Source: Mediterranea massiliensis
GTDB lineage: Bacteria > Bacteroidota > Bacteroidia > Bacteroidales > Bacteroidaceae
NCBI GenBank assembly: GCA_015060685.1
Contig: SUXZ01000016.1
Span: 1 to 64,000 of the forward strand
Reading direction: 5' to 3'
Length of the DNA: 64,000 nucleotides
Shown here: piece after piece, positions 26,891 to 34,953 of the stretch
Layout: every line of letters starts with the position of its first letter
How positions within the stretch are numbered: position 1 is the stretch's first letter
Made by a program: the position numbers and the translations under genes
The notes under the pieces: model-generated
Databases searched by the model: none
Seen by the model: the letters and a program-made list of their open reading frames with translations, nothing else
Told to the model about the DNA's origin: nothing

Positions 26891-27874
26891 TTATAATCCA
26901 AATCTACAACTAATGTAAGCCATATATTCATTATCCAAACCATCGGCCTTTGGCTTCCACATGCGGAAGTTGGGTGAGATTTGGATATATTTATTCAGTT
27001 TAATATCTACACCGGCCAAGCCAAGTACGCCATCGTTATCTTCATTCCAATCGTCCTTCGAACTTAAACAATCGGTACGTCCAAAGATGCTAACCTTGTC
27101 GCTTACCCTCAACGAAGTGTATAGCGAGAAGCCCGATTGATTGGCATCGGAAACATAGCCACTATTCATATAGCTGTTATACTCGGCACCGATGGAGAAA
27201 TCCTTGTTCTTATATCCTACAAAAGTAGCCAGGTTATAAGCATTCTCCAAACCCTCTTCCGAAGCCTCGTTCATACCGCCATACAAGCGAATTGAGAGGC
27301 CATCCAATAAGTTCATTGTCAAGCCTAAGCCATAGGCTAAGCCATCATCAACCTGTACTTTCTTATAGCCTTCGCCATTTACAATAATGGCATCCATTGC
27401 CAAATGTTCGCTAAATTGATAGGCGGCCGAAATACCTAAATCGGCACTACTACCAAACTTATACTCGTCTTGAAACGACTTCATCACATAGCGATAGCCC
27501 CAAAACTTCTCTTGGAAATTGAATTGGGTAGTCGAAATCAAGCCACCCGAAAGTTTCCAATCTCCGCTTGTCCACGTTATCTGAGCATTTTTGATATAGG
27601 CTATGCGATGATAATCATCTACTTGCTTCGATTGACCGATGTCCATCACCGCCTTCACTTGCAAATTGCCCAGCATATCACATTGATATCCAATGTAGCT
27701 ACGGTCGAGTTCAAAGCCTCTATCGTCGTTAAGACTTCCAAATCCGGTATGAAAATTACCAAAAACATTGACTATCATCTTACCATTGGAAAGTATGCCA
27801 TCCGATTTTGTTTGTGCACCTAACGGAAGTACTAACAATACAGCACAAACTAAGAAAAACAATCTATCTTTCAT
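26891..27874 (-). CDS. Porin-like outer-membrane beta-barrel protein
   Basis: Predicted exported protein of 327 aa with a Sec signal ending LPLGAQ. The rest alternates polar and hydrophobic residues, with many aromatic Tyr/Phe, short turns (NEASEEGLEN, NEDNDG) and a C-terminal strand ending in Phe-Gly-Leu, as in outer-membrane barrels of the phosphate-selective porin type. It overlaps the ispF stop by 4 bp. The transported substrate cannot be told. It may equally be a structural barrel. Confidence 0.75.
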   Translation of the reverse strand: MKDRLFFLVCAVLLVLPLGAQTKSDGILSNGKMIVNVFGNFHTGFGSLNDDRGFELDRSYIGYQCDMLGNLQVKAVMDIGQSKQVDDYHRIAYIKNAQITWTSGDWKLSGGLISTTQFNFQEKFWGYRYVMKSFQDEYKFGSSADLGISAAYQFSEHLAMDAIIVNGEGYKKVQVDDGLAYGLGLTMNLLDGLSIRLYGGMNEASEEGLENAYNLATFVGYKNKDFSIGAEYNSYMNSGYVSDANQSGFSLYTSLRVSDKVSIFGRTDCLSSKDDWNEDNDGVLGLAGVDIKLNKYIQISPNFRMWKPKADGLDNEYMAYISCRFGL

Positions 27875-28353
27875 AAGCCTTTATTTATCAACACTGTAGC
27901 ATAAGCCGAGATACCTTCTTCGCGACCGGTAAAGCCAAGTTTCTCGGTGGTTGTTGCCTTAATGGAAACATCATCAACATCTATCCCCATCACAGAGGCC
28001 AATGTCTCTTGCATCTTTGGGATAAAAGCCTTCAACTTTGGACGCTCGGCACAGATTGTAGCATCAATATTACCAACTTCATATCCCTTAGTGGCTATCA
28101 AATCAACGGTTTTCTTTAATAATATCTTGCTATCAATGTTCTTGTACTCACCCGCATTGTCTGGAAAGTGATAGCCTATATCACGCATGTTGGCCGCGCC
28201 AAGCAAAGCATCACAGATGGCATGAATCAACACATCGGCATCCGAGTGTCCTAACAAACCTTTCGTATGCTCCAAAAGGATGCCACCCAACCACAATTCA
28301 CGTCCTTCAACCAGCTGATGGACATCAAATCCAAAACCTACCCGAATCTTCAT
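27871..28353 (-). CDS. ispF: 2-C-methyl-D-erythritol 2,4-cyclodiphosphate synthase
   Basis: Fifth step of the non-mevalonate isoprenoid pathway, converting CDP-methylerythritol phosphate to the cyclic diphosphate. The 160-aa protein is full length: metal ligands in GFGFDVHQL and GHSDADVLIHAICDALLGA, substrate loop in FPDNAGEYKNIDSKILL and the C-terminal KATTTEKLGFTGREEGI. It lies 17 bp after the FAH-family gene and overlaps the porin-like gene by 4 bp. Confidence 0.97.
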   Translation of the reverse strand: MKIRVGFGFDVHQLVEGRELWLGGILLEHTKGLLGHSDADVLIHAICDALLGAANMRDIGYHFPDNAGEYKNIDSKILLKKTVDLIATKGYEVGNIDATICAERPKLKAFIPKMQETLASVMGIDVDDVSIKATTTEKLGFTGREEGISAYATVLINKGL

Positions 28354-28370
28354 AGTGTAACTTTAAGCAA

Positions 28371-28988
28371 TTATCTAATGTAAAAATCAAGCAATTTCTC
28401 CTCTCCAATATAGCCTTGCAAATGTTGGCCGATGCTTACCGGCCCCACCCCCACCGGAGTACCGGTAAAAAGCAAATCGCCAATCTTCAACGTCATAAAC
28501 TGACTGACATAAGCTATAATCTCGTCCACCTTGAAAAGCATATCTTTCGTACAACCATGTTGCACTCGTTTGCCATCGATATCCAAATGGAAATCAATAT
28601 TCTGGATATCGCCACCAGCTTGTTCAAGCGATATAAACTCGCCAATAGCAGCCGAATTATCAAAAGCCTTCGACAACTCCCAAGGATGACCTTTTTCACG
28701 GAAAGCGCGTTGCAAATCACGAGCCGTAAAATCAATTCCAACCGTCACCGCATCATAATATCGATGCGCAAAACGAGGTGCAATGCACTTTCCCAAACGG
28801 CAAATACGCACCACCAATTCGGTTTCGTAATGCACCTCCTTCGAGAAATCGGGAAGAAAGAAGGGCTTTCCTTGTCGCAAAATAGCCGAGTCGGGCTTCA
28901 TAAAGATAACCGGATGCTGAATCTCTTCAGTATGTCCCAACTCTATTTTGTGCATGGCATAATTCATGCCTATAGCTATTATCTTCAT
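28371..28988 (-). CDS. Fumarylacetoacetate hydrolase family protein
   Basis: A 205-aa protein of the FAH/HpcE fold, which acts on 2-oxo-acid substrates (acylpyruvate hydrolase, isomerase or oxaloacetate decarboxylase activities are known). Metal-ligand and family segments: VIFMKPDSAI, HYETELVVRI, GIDFTARDLQ, LLFTGTPVGVGPV. It is shorter than FAH itself and matches the single-domain YcgM-like group. It shares one base with the rex stop codon (TAATG). The physiological substrate is unknown. Confidence 0.88.
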   Translation of the reverse strand: MKIIAIGMNYAMHKIELGHTEEIQHPVIFMKPDSAILRQGKPFFLPDFSKEVHYETELVVRICRLGKCIAPRFAHRYYDAVTVGIDFTARDLQRAFREKGHPWELSKAFDNSAAIGEFISLEQAGGDIQNIDFHLDIDGKRVQHGCTKDMLFKVDEIIAYVSQFMTLKIGDLLFTGTPVGVGPVSIGQHLQGYIGEEKLLDFYIR

Positions 28989-29650
28989 TATCTTATTTCA
29001 TTAAAATTCAAACGATTAAACATCAAAGCCAAATGCGCATAAAGCGACGTGTTTTGAACAACGATCTCTTCCGGTACACGAATGCGGAAAGGCGTAAAAT
29101 TCCAAACAGCCTTAATTCCCCCGGCCACCATCTTATCGGTTATGGCCTGTGCTATCTCAATGGGGACGGTCAGCACACCAATATTCACATCATACTCCTT
29201 CATCTTCTGCTCGAACTCATCACTATGGAAAATTGGAATACCCCCTAAATTCGTTCCCACCAAATCGGGGTTTACATCAAATGCCGCCACTATCTGCAAA
29301 CCGAATTGCTTCAAACCGGTGTCGTGCAACAAAGCACCTCCCAAGCTACCCACGCCAAACAAGAAAGCCTTATGCATACGGGTAAAGCCCAAGAAATCTT
29401 CCAAAACAGCAATTAACATATCTACTTCATAACCAACGCGCGTTCGGCCGGCAATACGAACGTAGGATAAATCCTTTGCTATTTGAGAAGCATCAATATT
29501 TGTCTCTTTCGCCAATTGAGTGGAAGATACATAGCGCTCACCCCTCTGACGAAGCAATTTCAAGTTGGACAAGTACCACGGAAGACGTCTCAATGTAGGC
29601 TCGGGTACTTTCTCTAAAAACTTTTGTTCGTTGTTTGCATTCATTGTCAC
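28988..29650 (-). CDS. rex: Redox-sensing transcriptional repressor Rex
   Basis: Dimeric repressor of 220 aa that senses the NADH/NAD ratio and controls fermentation genes. The N-terminal winged helix (about 15-80, with SSTQLAKETNIDASQIAKDL) precedes a Rossmann domain with FGVGSLGGAL, DVNPDLVG and the C-terminal helix NTSLYAHLALMFNRL used in dimer swapping. An alternative start two codons in (29644) is possible. It diverges from the SUI1-like gene; the inverted repeat at 29696-29715 between them could be an operator. Confidence 0.95.
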   Translation of the reverse strand: MTMNANNEQKFLEKVPEPTLRRLPWYLSNLKLLRQRGERYVSSTQLAKETNIDASQIAKDLSYVRIAGRTRVGYEVDMLIAVLEDFLGFTRMHKAFLFGVGSLGGALLHDTGLKQFGLQIVAAFDVNPDLVGTNLGGIPIFHSDEFEQKMKEYDVNIGVLTVPIEIAQAITDKMVAGGIKAVWNFTPFRIRVPEEIVVQNTSLYAHLALMFNRLNFNEIR

Positions 29651-29695
29651 AAAACACCAATTACTATTATTCCATATTAGTTAGCAAAAATACAC

Positions 29696-29715
29696 TTTTC
29701 TGTCTAATCAGAAAA
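29696..29715. promoter_or_regulatory. Inverted repeat between rex and the SUI1-like gene
   Basis: TTTTCTG and CAGAAAA pair around TCTAAT, next to the TATTTTTG box of rex (29691-29684). It does not fit the usual TTGTGA-type Rex operator, so autoregulation is only a possibility. Confidence 0.35.
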
Positions 29716-29741
29716 GAAACTAACATCTTTTAAATAAAAGA

Positions 29742-29772
29742 TTGCAGATATTGATTCAAAGTGCTATTTTTG
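29742..29772 (+). promoter_or_regulatory. Promoter of the SUI1-like gene
   Basis: TTG (29742-29744), 20-nt spacer, perfect TATTTTTG (29765-29772), 21 bp before the ATG at 29794. It rules out the upstream in-frame GTG at 29761. Confidence 0.65.
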
Positions 29773-29793
29773 TTTCATCAAACAAACTCGATT

Positions 29794-30144
29794 ATGAAAA
29801 AGAACGATTGGAAAGAGCGATTGAATATAGTCTATTCAACCAACCCTGATTATCATTACGAAACAGAAGAAGAAAACGAAGAAGCCACACTACCTCCCCA
29901 ACAACAACGGCTAAGAGTGCAACTCGACCGCAAGAACAGAGGTGGAAAAGTGGTGACTTTAATCACCGGATTTGTAGGCAACGAAGACGACTTGAAAGAA
30001 CTCGGCAAATTACTAAAAACCAAATGCGGTGTGGGAGGAAGTGCCAAGGATGGCGAAATCATTGTACAAGGCGACTTCAAACAAAAGATTATCGAGCTAT
30101 TACAGAAAGCCGGCTATACTCAAACCAAAGGCGTAGGAGGATAA
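29794..30144 (+). CDS. SUI1/eIF1-like translation factor
   Basis: Cytoplasmic protein of 116 aa (YciH type) related to eukaryotic eIF1, thought to check start-codon selection on the small ribosomal subunit. The N-terminal 45 residues are acidic and probably disordered. The SUI1 domain (about 46-116) has VQLDRKNRGGKVVTLITGF, LGKLLKTKCGVGGS and the terminal KIIELLQKAGYTQTKGVGG. It is monocistronic, divergent from rex and convergent with tsf. Confidence 0.93.
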   Translation: MKKNDWKERLNIVYSTNPDYHYETEEENEEATLPPQQQRLRVQLDRKNRGGKVVTLITGFVGNEDDLKELGKLLKTKCGVGGSAKDGEIIVQGDFKQKIIELLQKAGYTQTKGVGG

Positions 30145-30151
30145 AAAAAAG

Positions 30152-30184
30152 AAAGTCCGATTCGGAAAACCGAACCGGACTTTT
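30152..30184. terminator. Bidirectional terminator between SUI1-like gene and tsf
   Basis: AAAGTCCG-A-TTCGG pairs with CCGAA-C-CGGACTTT around AAAA, flanked by A and T tracts; it lies between convergent stop codons. Confidence 0.88.
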
Positions 30185-30205
30185 ATTTTAACTCCTTTAT
30201 AGGAA

Positions 30206-31198
30206 TTATTCAGCACGCAATGTGAAACGCTTGAAGTCAACGATCTTCAATTCAGGATCAGCTTGCTTCAATACTTCACGTACAGTCTTCTTAGCATCCA
30301 TGATGTCTTCTTGGTTCAACAAGCAAACTTCCTTCATGAACTTAGCCAAACGACCTTTTGCAATGTTTTGAATCATAGGTTCTGGCAAGTTAGCTGCCTT
30401 TTCAGCAGATACTGTTGCGATGATTTCCTTAGCCTTAGCTACATCTTCTGCAGTAATCCAACCCTTAGCCATGTTGCTTTCCATATGATCTTCGCTATCT
30501 ACGTGAGAAGGATTGATACCAGCCTTGTTCAAAGCAGCATCTACTGCCTTTTGAACCAATTCAGCCTTAGTCTTCTCGATAGCAACTTGGATTTCAGTGT
30601 TCTTAATTTCTTCAGATACACCATCTTCGTCGATTGCGATAGGGTTCATAGCAGCAATTTGCATAGCTACTTGCTTAGCCAATTGTTCGTCAGTTGCCTT
30701 ATTGAAAGCAACAATAGTACAAAGACCGTTTCTGTTCATGTGGTTATAAACAACTGTGCTTGCACCGTTTACGAACATATAGCCATCCAACTCCATCTTT
30801 TCACCAGTGATACCGCTACGGTCAGTTACTGCATCTTGTACAGTACCATTACCCATAGGCAATGCTTTCACTTCGTCCAAGTTTTGGCACTTGTTTGCTA
30901 CAGCAGCATCCAAGATATCTTGAGTCAGCTTAACGAAATCAGCGTTGTTTGCAACGAAGTCTGTTTCGCACTTCAAAGCGATAACAGCTGCAAATTCACC
31001 AACTGTCTTAGCCAATACACAACCTTCAGAAGCTTCGCGGTCAGAACGCTTAGCAGCAACTGCTTGTCCCTTCTTGCGAATGATTTCCATAGCCTTGTCG
31101 AAATCGCCTTCAGCGCCGTTCAAAGCATTTTTGCAATCCATCATACCAGCACCGGTCATTTTGCGGAGCTTGGTAATATCAGCCATTGTTACAGCCAT
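30206..31198 (-). CDS. tsf: Elongation factor Ts
   Basis: Nucleotide exchange factor for EF-Tu. The 330-aa protein is longer than the E. coli form (283 aa), as I recall for Bacteroidetes. Signatures: KLRKMTGAGMMDCKNAL in the N-terminal UBA-like region, then CETDFVANNADF in the core domain. The codons are strongly biased, as expected for a highly expressed gene. It follows rpsB by 29 bp and ends the rplM-rpsI-rpsB-tsf cluster. Confidence 0.97.
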   Translation of the reverse strand: MAVTMADITKLRKMTGAGMMDCKNALNGAEGDFDKAMEIIRKKGQAVAAKRSDREASEGCVLAKTVGEFAAVIALKCETDFVANNADFVKLTQDILDAAVANKCQNLDEVKALPMGNGTVQDAVTDRSGITGEKMELDGYMFVNGASTVVYNHMNRNGLCTIVAFNKATDEQLAKQVAMQIAAMNPIAIDEDGVSEEIKNTEIQVAIEKTKAELVQKAVDAALNKAGINPSHVDSEDHMESNMAKGWITAEDVAKAKEIIATVSAEKAANLPEPMIQNIAKGRLAKFMKEVCLLNQEDIMDAKKTVREVLKQADPELKIVDFKRFTLRAE

Positions 31199-31227
31199 AC
31201 TATTTTTTAGTTTTTATCGTTTAACAA

Positions 31228-32061
31228 TTAAGCTTCGTCTTCGTTTACGAAAGCAGCAGCCTTTGATGCGTTGATAGCATCTTCGTCAGACTTCTCCATA
31301 CGAGCCTTTGATTGACGCTTTCTGCCCTTAGCAGCAGGAGCTTCACCGGCAGCTTCCATATCTACCTTCTCAGCCTTACGTTCTTCAAGACCTTCTTGCA
31401 TTGCAGCGCAGCAAGCATCGAGGATTACTTCGATTGACTTAGTAGCGTCATCATTTGCAGGAATTACGAAATCAACGTTGTTAGGATCTGAGTTTGTATC
31501 AACGATAGCGAATACAGGAATACCGAGACGGTTAGCTTCGCGAACGGCAATATTCTCCTTCAATACGTCGATAACGAAAAGTGCAGAAGGAAGACGAGTA
31601 AGGTCGGCGATAGAACCGAGAGTCTTGTCCAACTTAGCACGTTGACGTGAGATTTGAAGAATTTCTCTCTTAGAGAGGTTTGAGTATGTACCATCGTTAG
31701 TCAACTTATCGATAGTAGCCATCTTCTTCACAGCCTTGCGGATAGTGGGGAAGTTGGTCAACATACCGCCGGGCCAACGTTCGATAACGTAAGGCATATT
31801 AACCGACATAGCCTTTTCAGCAACAACTTGCTTAGCTTGTTTTTTAGTAGCAACAAACAAAACTTTCTTACCAGACTTGGCAATTTGCTTCAAAGCTTCA
31901 GCAGCTTCATCAATTTTAGCAACAGTTTTGTTAAGGTCAATGATATGAATACCATTGCGCTCCATGAAGATATAAGGAGCCATAGAAGGGTTCCACTTTC
32001 TTTTCAAGTGACCGAAGTGGCAACCAGCTTCCAATAATGTATCAAAATTTGTTCTTGACAT
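31228..32061 (-). CDS. rpsB: 30S ribosomal protein S2
   Basis: Structural protein of the small ribosomal subunit, 277 aa. It begins MSRTNFDTLLEAGCHFGH with the family signatures FGHLKRKWNP, IDLNKTVAKI and IPVFAIVDTNSDPNNVDFVIPANDDA. A lysine- and acid-rich C-terminal tail of about 45 residues extends beyond the E. coli protein. A 210-bp gap after rpsI holds a structured leader (see 32115-32157). Co-transcribed with tsf. Confidence 0.98.
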   Translation of the reverse strand: MSRTNFDTLLEAGCHFGHLKRKWNPSMAPYIFMERNGIHIIDLNKTVAKIDEAAEALKQIAKSGKKVLFVATKKQAKQVVAEKAMSVNMPYVIERWPGGMLTNFPTIRKAVKKMATIDKLTNDGTYSNLSKREILQISRQRAKLDKTLGSIADLTRLPSALFVIDVLKENIAVREANRLGIPVFAIVDTNSDPNNVDFVIPANDDATKSIEVILDACCAAMQEGLEERKAEKVDMEAAGEAPAAKGRKRQSKARMEKSDEDAINASKAAAFVNEDEA

Positions 32062-32114
32062 TTTCTTAGTCTTTTTAATCGTTTACTTTCTTTTTTGTTT
32101 TTCTTAACCAACCG

Positions 32115-32157
32115 CCGGGTAGCCTATTTCAGAGTCCCGGTAGTTTAGATACTAAAC
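32115..32157 (-). promoter_or_regulatory. Candidate structured leader of rpsB
   Basis: In the 210-bp rpsI-rpsB gap two hairpins lie side by side: GTTTAG-ATA-CTAAAC (32143-32157) and CCGGG/CCCGG around 16 nt (32115-32140). The spacer is much larger than the 6 bp between rplM and rpsI. A role in S2 autoregulation, known from proteobacterial rpsB leaders, is possible but unproven. Confidence 0.45.
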
Positions 32158-32271
32158 GTTTTTCAGTTCTTAAGTTTTTTGAGTTTTAAAGTTTTTGAGT
32201 TCCTTGTCCGTCAGAAACAGATTAGTTATGAACTTTTGCAACTTACAAACTAACAAACCGACAAACTCAAA

Positions 32272-32658
32272 TTAACGTTTACTGAACTGGAATCTACGAC
32301 GAGCCTTGGGTTGACCTGGCTTCTTACGTTCAACGGCACGTGGATCGCGAGTCATGAAGCCTTCAGCACGAAGAGCAGCCTTGTCTTCAGGGTTAATCTT
32401 CACCAATGCGCGAGCAATAGCCAAGCGCAAAGCTTGAGATTGACCGGTGTAACCACCACCGCACAAATTAACTTTAATATCGTATTTCTCGGCAACGCCC
32501 AACTTGTTAAGAGGTTGCTTAACTACATACTGAAGGATGCTTGATGGAAAGTATACAGCAAGGTCTCTCTTGTTGATAGTGATCTTTCCAGTGCCTTCGC
32601 TCACGTAGATGCGTGCAATTGCACTTTTACGTCTGCCTAATGCATTTACTACTTCCAT
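32272..32658 (-). CDS. rpsI: 30S ribosomal protein S9
   Basis: Small-subunit protein of 128 aa whose basic C-terminal tail reaches the P site. It shows GRRKSAIARIYVSEGTGKI, GGGYTGQSQALRLAIARAL and the ending GQPKARRRFQFSKR. It starts 6 bp after rplM; L13 and S9 are paired in most bacteria. Confidence 0.98.
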   Translation of the reverse strand: MEVVNALGRRKSAIARIYVSEGTGKITINKRDLAVYFPSSILQYVVKQPLNKLGVAEKYDIKVNLCGGGYTGQSQALRLAIARALVKINPEDKAALRAEGFMTRDPRAVERKKPGQPKARRRFQFSKR

Positions 32659-32664
32659 TGTTCC

Positions 32665-33126
32665 TTATTTAAGTGCGTTAATATCAATCATTTTAGGTTG
32701 TTGAGCTTCATGCTTGTGTTCTGTACCTGCATATACATACAAGTTATCGAGCAACTTAGCACCCAACTTATTCTTTGGCAACATACCCTTTACTACCTTC
32801 TTCAACAAGCGTTCGTCACCGTTAGGCTTAGCTTGCAAAGCAGCAGGAGTAATGGCGCGTTGTCCACCGGGGTATCCAGTGTATGACAGATATTCCTTTT
32901 CTGTCCACTTCATACCAGTCATTTTCACTTTGTCGGCATTGATAATGATTACATTATCGCCACAATCTACGTGAGGGGTAAAGTTTGGTTTATACTTTCC
33001 TCTCAACAGTTTCGCAACTTTTGAGCCCAGACGACCGATAACTTGGTCTGTGGCATCAACGATGACCCATTCTTTAGTCACCGTAGCTTTGTTTGCAGAA
33101 ATGGTCTTGTAACTTAAAGTATCCAC
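32665..33126 (-). CDS. rplM: 50S ribosomal protein L13
   Basis: Early-assembly protein of the large subunit, 153 aa. Signatures: EWVIVDATDQVIGRLGSKVA, LLRGKYKPNFTPHVDCGDNVIIINADK and LYVYAGTEHKHEAQQP. The start is placed at a GTG (33126; VDTLSYKT) because this gives the usual family length; a longer frame from 33198 adds 24 residues that do not look like L13. A full promoter match lies 130 bp upstream, leaving a leader of about 125 nt. Confidence 0.96.
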   Translation of the reverse strand: MDTLSYKTISANKATVTKEWVIVDATDQVIGRLGSKVAKLLRGKYKPNFTPHVDCGDNVIIINADKVKMTGMKWTEKEYLSYTGYPGGQRAITPAALQAKPNGDERLLKKVVKGMLPKNKLGAKLLDNLYVYAGTEHKHEAQQPKMIDINALK

Positions 33127-33257
33127 TCTTTTAATTGTTTTTAAAAATGTTACTACTAAAATTTTTCTCTCATCACGAGTATTCCCCATCCCGGACAAAG
33201 ACGAAGTAACTCGCTATGAATTAAATGCTTATCCTTTAAATGATAATAATCGGCTTG

Positions 33258-33288
33258 CAAAGGTACGAATTTTCTTAAAACTGGCAAA
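33258..33288 (-). promoter_or_regulatory. Promoter of the rplM-rpsI-rpsB-tsf cluster
   Basis: Minus strand TTTG (33288-33285), 19-nt spacer, TACCTTTG (33265-33258): a perfect Bacteroidetes promoter. Confidence 0.82.
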
Positions 33289-33743
33289 CTTTTCTTTTTC
33301 TTTTTTGATTTATACCTCTTTAGCAAACCTACACGTTTACACCTTATTATATATATAAGGCGGTTGTCAAACGTCAATCATTCAACAACTACTTTAAGAA
33401 TTCGCCTACCTCCTCGTAGAAATCTTTGCAACATTGCGTAGCAGCAAAAAAAGTAGCATTTATGAAGTGTTTGTTCTTCAGATGTACCGAACAAATACTT
33501 CACGCCCGAAATATTTGTTGTTCAGAAATGAAAAACATATAGTTGTTTTGTACATATAAGTTCATCACTCCATTTCATACAAGTTCAATAAAAGTATCGC
33601 AAAAACATAAAAAAATGCAAACGTATTTGCTGTTATCACCTATAACTCACTATCTTTGCCTATGCTATTTCACACCAAATGAGTATTAACAAATTAGAAT
33701 TTGATTGTATTTGCAAGTTTAATTCGCCAATTCTAAAAAAGTT
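33289..33743. other. AT-rich gene-free stretch
   Basis: About 450 bp between the rplM promoter and the orphan lipoprotein gene. It holds a 13-bp inverted repeat with one mismatch (33464-33476 and 33489-33501, spacer 12) and a lipoprotein promoter (33626-33658). A short minus-strand reading frame ends at 33389 and codes a protein-like C-terminus (KDFYEEVGEFLK), interrupted upstream by a stop; it may be a gene remnant. No RNA gene is recognised. Confidence 0.5.
33626..33658 (+). promoter_or_regulatory. Promoter of the orphan lipoprotein gene
   Basis: TTTG (33626-33629), 21-nt spacer, TATCTTTG (33651-33658), 85 bp before the start codon. Confidence 0.65.
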
Positions 33744-34781
33744 ATGAAAGTATTATTGTTGTTATTTATGCTGTGTTGTGCGCTATCGTGTTCAACAAAA
33801 AACAATCGCAATGAGTATTCTATAAATAAAATGGACTCGATTAGTGTCCTTGAATCCGAAAGCATAGAAAATCTTATCAAAAAAAACATTTACCATATAA
33901 CGGATACTGCTATTGATAGATATACAATTAATTATTACTCTTTTGATCGTGATGAAGTTATTTCGCAAAAAGCATATTATGAGAATGACATAATAGATAC
34001 TATTTCTTTCCCCACTAGAAATATTACTCTTAATATTAAGTTTGAAAATGAATTGTTTTTTCAGAAAGAATTTTCAAGAAATGATTTTTCGGAGTTCTTT
34101 TCTTCTGATGATTTAAAAGATTTCACAATACATAGATTATGGTTTCATGGAATAAATAATGGTAAATTATTATTCGAAATCAATCTCTGTGTTCCTGACA
34201 CTGATGCATGTGTTGATTTTGAAATTGTGATAGATAAAAATGGAGATTACGATATTAATGAGATTCCTATGATAGAAATGAATAATTTTCCGGAATCCGA
34301 TTCTTTAGCGGTGGTTAGTTCTGACACTAACGTTGTTGATACCAATATAGTATTTGAAAAAATAAGGATTATTCCTTCTGGTGAAGAAATTGTCGATTCT
34401 GTAATAGGGAATTTCAGACTAAAATATCGAATTTATGAGAATGAAGATAGGCTTCCAAGCTCAAATCCATCCATAGGTGAGAAGGTATATTATTTTGTAG
34501 GTTCAGATATAGAGTTATCAGTAGATTATAACGAAAAGAATGTCTTAAATAGACTTATTAAGAAAGATACTTTTGAAGATTATTTTTTGGGATATGGAAT
34601 TGATATTGCTAAATATAGTATATCATCATTGAGTATTTTATCTGTAGAAAAAGAGGTGTTAAATTTAGAACTACAAATTTGTATTCCAGACACAGATCTT
34701 TGCTGTTATTTTATATTGAAGATAGATAGCGAAGGAATAGTGAAAGTTGAAGAAATATTTAATGATTTTGAATCTGATTGA
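33744..34781 (+). CDS. Orphan lipoprotein with duplicated domain
   Basis: Predicted lipoprotein of 345 aa, function unknown. The signal ends in a lipobox CALSCS. The mature part looks like two copies of a domain of about 130 residues: the first contains LCVPDTDACVDFEIVIDKNGDYDINEI and the second ICIPDTDLCCYFILKIDSEGIVKVEEI at the matching place, each after a YxI/YRIYE strand and an acidic linker. The motif C-x-PDTD-x-C suggests a disulfide-stabilised beta domain; similarity to DUF4738-type Bacteroidales lipoproteins is my guess. The gene is much more AT-rich than its neighbours and stands alone with its own promoter and terminator, consistent with acquisition. Confidence 0.8.
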   Translation: MKVLLLLFMLCCALSCSTKNNRNEYSINKMDSISVLESESIENLIKKNIYHITDTAIDRYTINYYSFDRDEVISQKAYYENDIIDTISFPTRNITLNIKFENELFFQKEFSRNDFSEFFSSDDLKDFTIHRLWFHGINNGKLLFEINLCVPDTDACVDFEIVIDKNGDYDINEIPMIEMNNFPESDSLAVVSSDTNVVDTNIVFEKIRIIPSGEEIVDSVIGNFRLKYRIYENEDRLPSSNPSIGEKVYYFVGSDIELSVDYNEKNVLNRLIKKDTFEDYFLGYGIDIAKYSISSLSILSVEKEVLNLELQICIPDTDLCCYFILKIDSEGIVKVEEIFNDFESD

Positions 34782-34906
34782 TTATAGTATTGAATTATAA
34801 GAAAGAATAAAGGATTTAGCTATATTTACAATACAAAGATTAAATTCATTCATATAAGGCAAATTCAACTTGCAGACGGCAAGGTGTTTTGCAAACCGTC
34901 TTAATA

Positions 34907-34934
34907 AAAAAGTCCGCCAATCGGCGGACTTTTT
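34907..34934. terminator. Bidirectional terminator between lipoprotein gene and asnS
   Basis: AAAAAGTCCGCC and GGCGGACTTTTT form a perfect 12-bp stem with a 4-nt loop between two convergent genes. Confidence 0.92.
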
Positions 34935-34953
34935 GTGTGTATGATTATTCCTA

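Noticed and set aside
33127..33198. 24-residue N-terminal extension of L13
   Set aside because: It does not resemble L13; the GTG at 33126 gives the normal family length.
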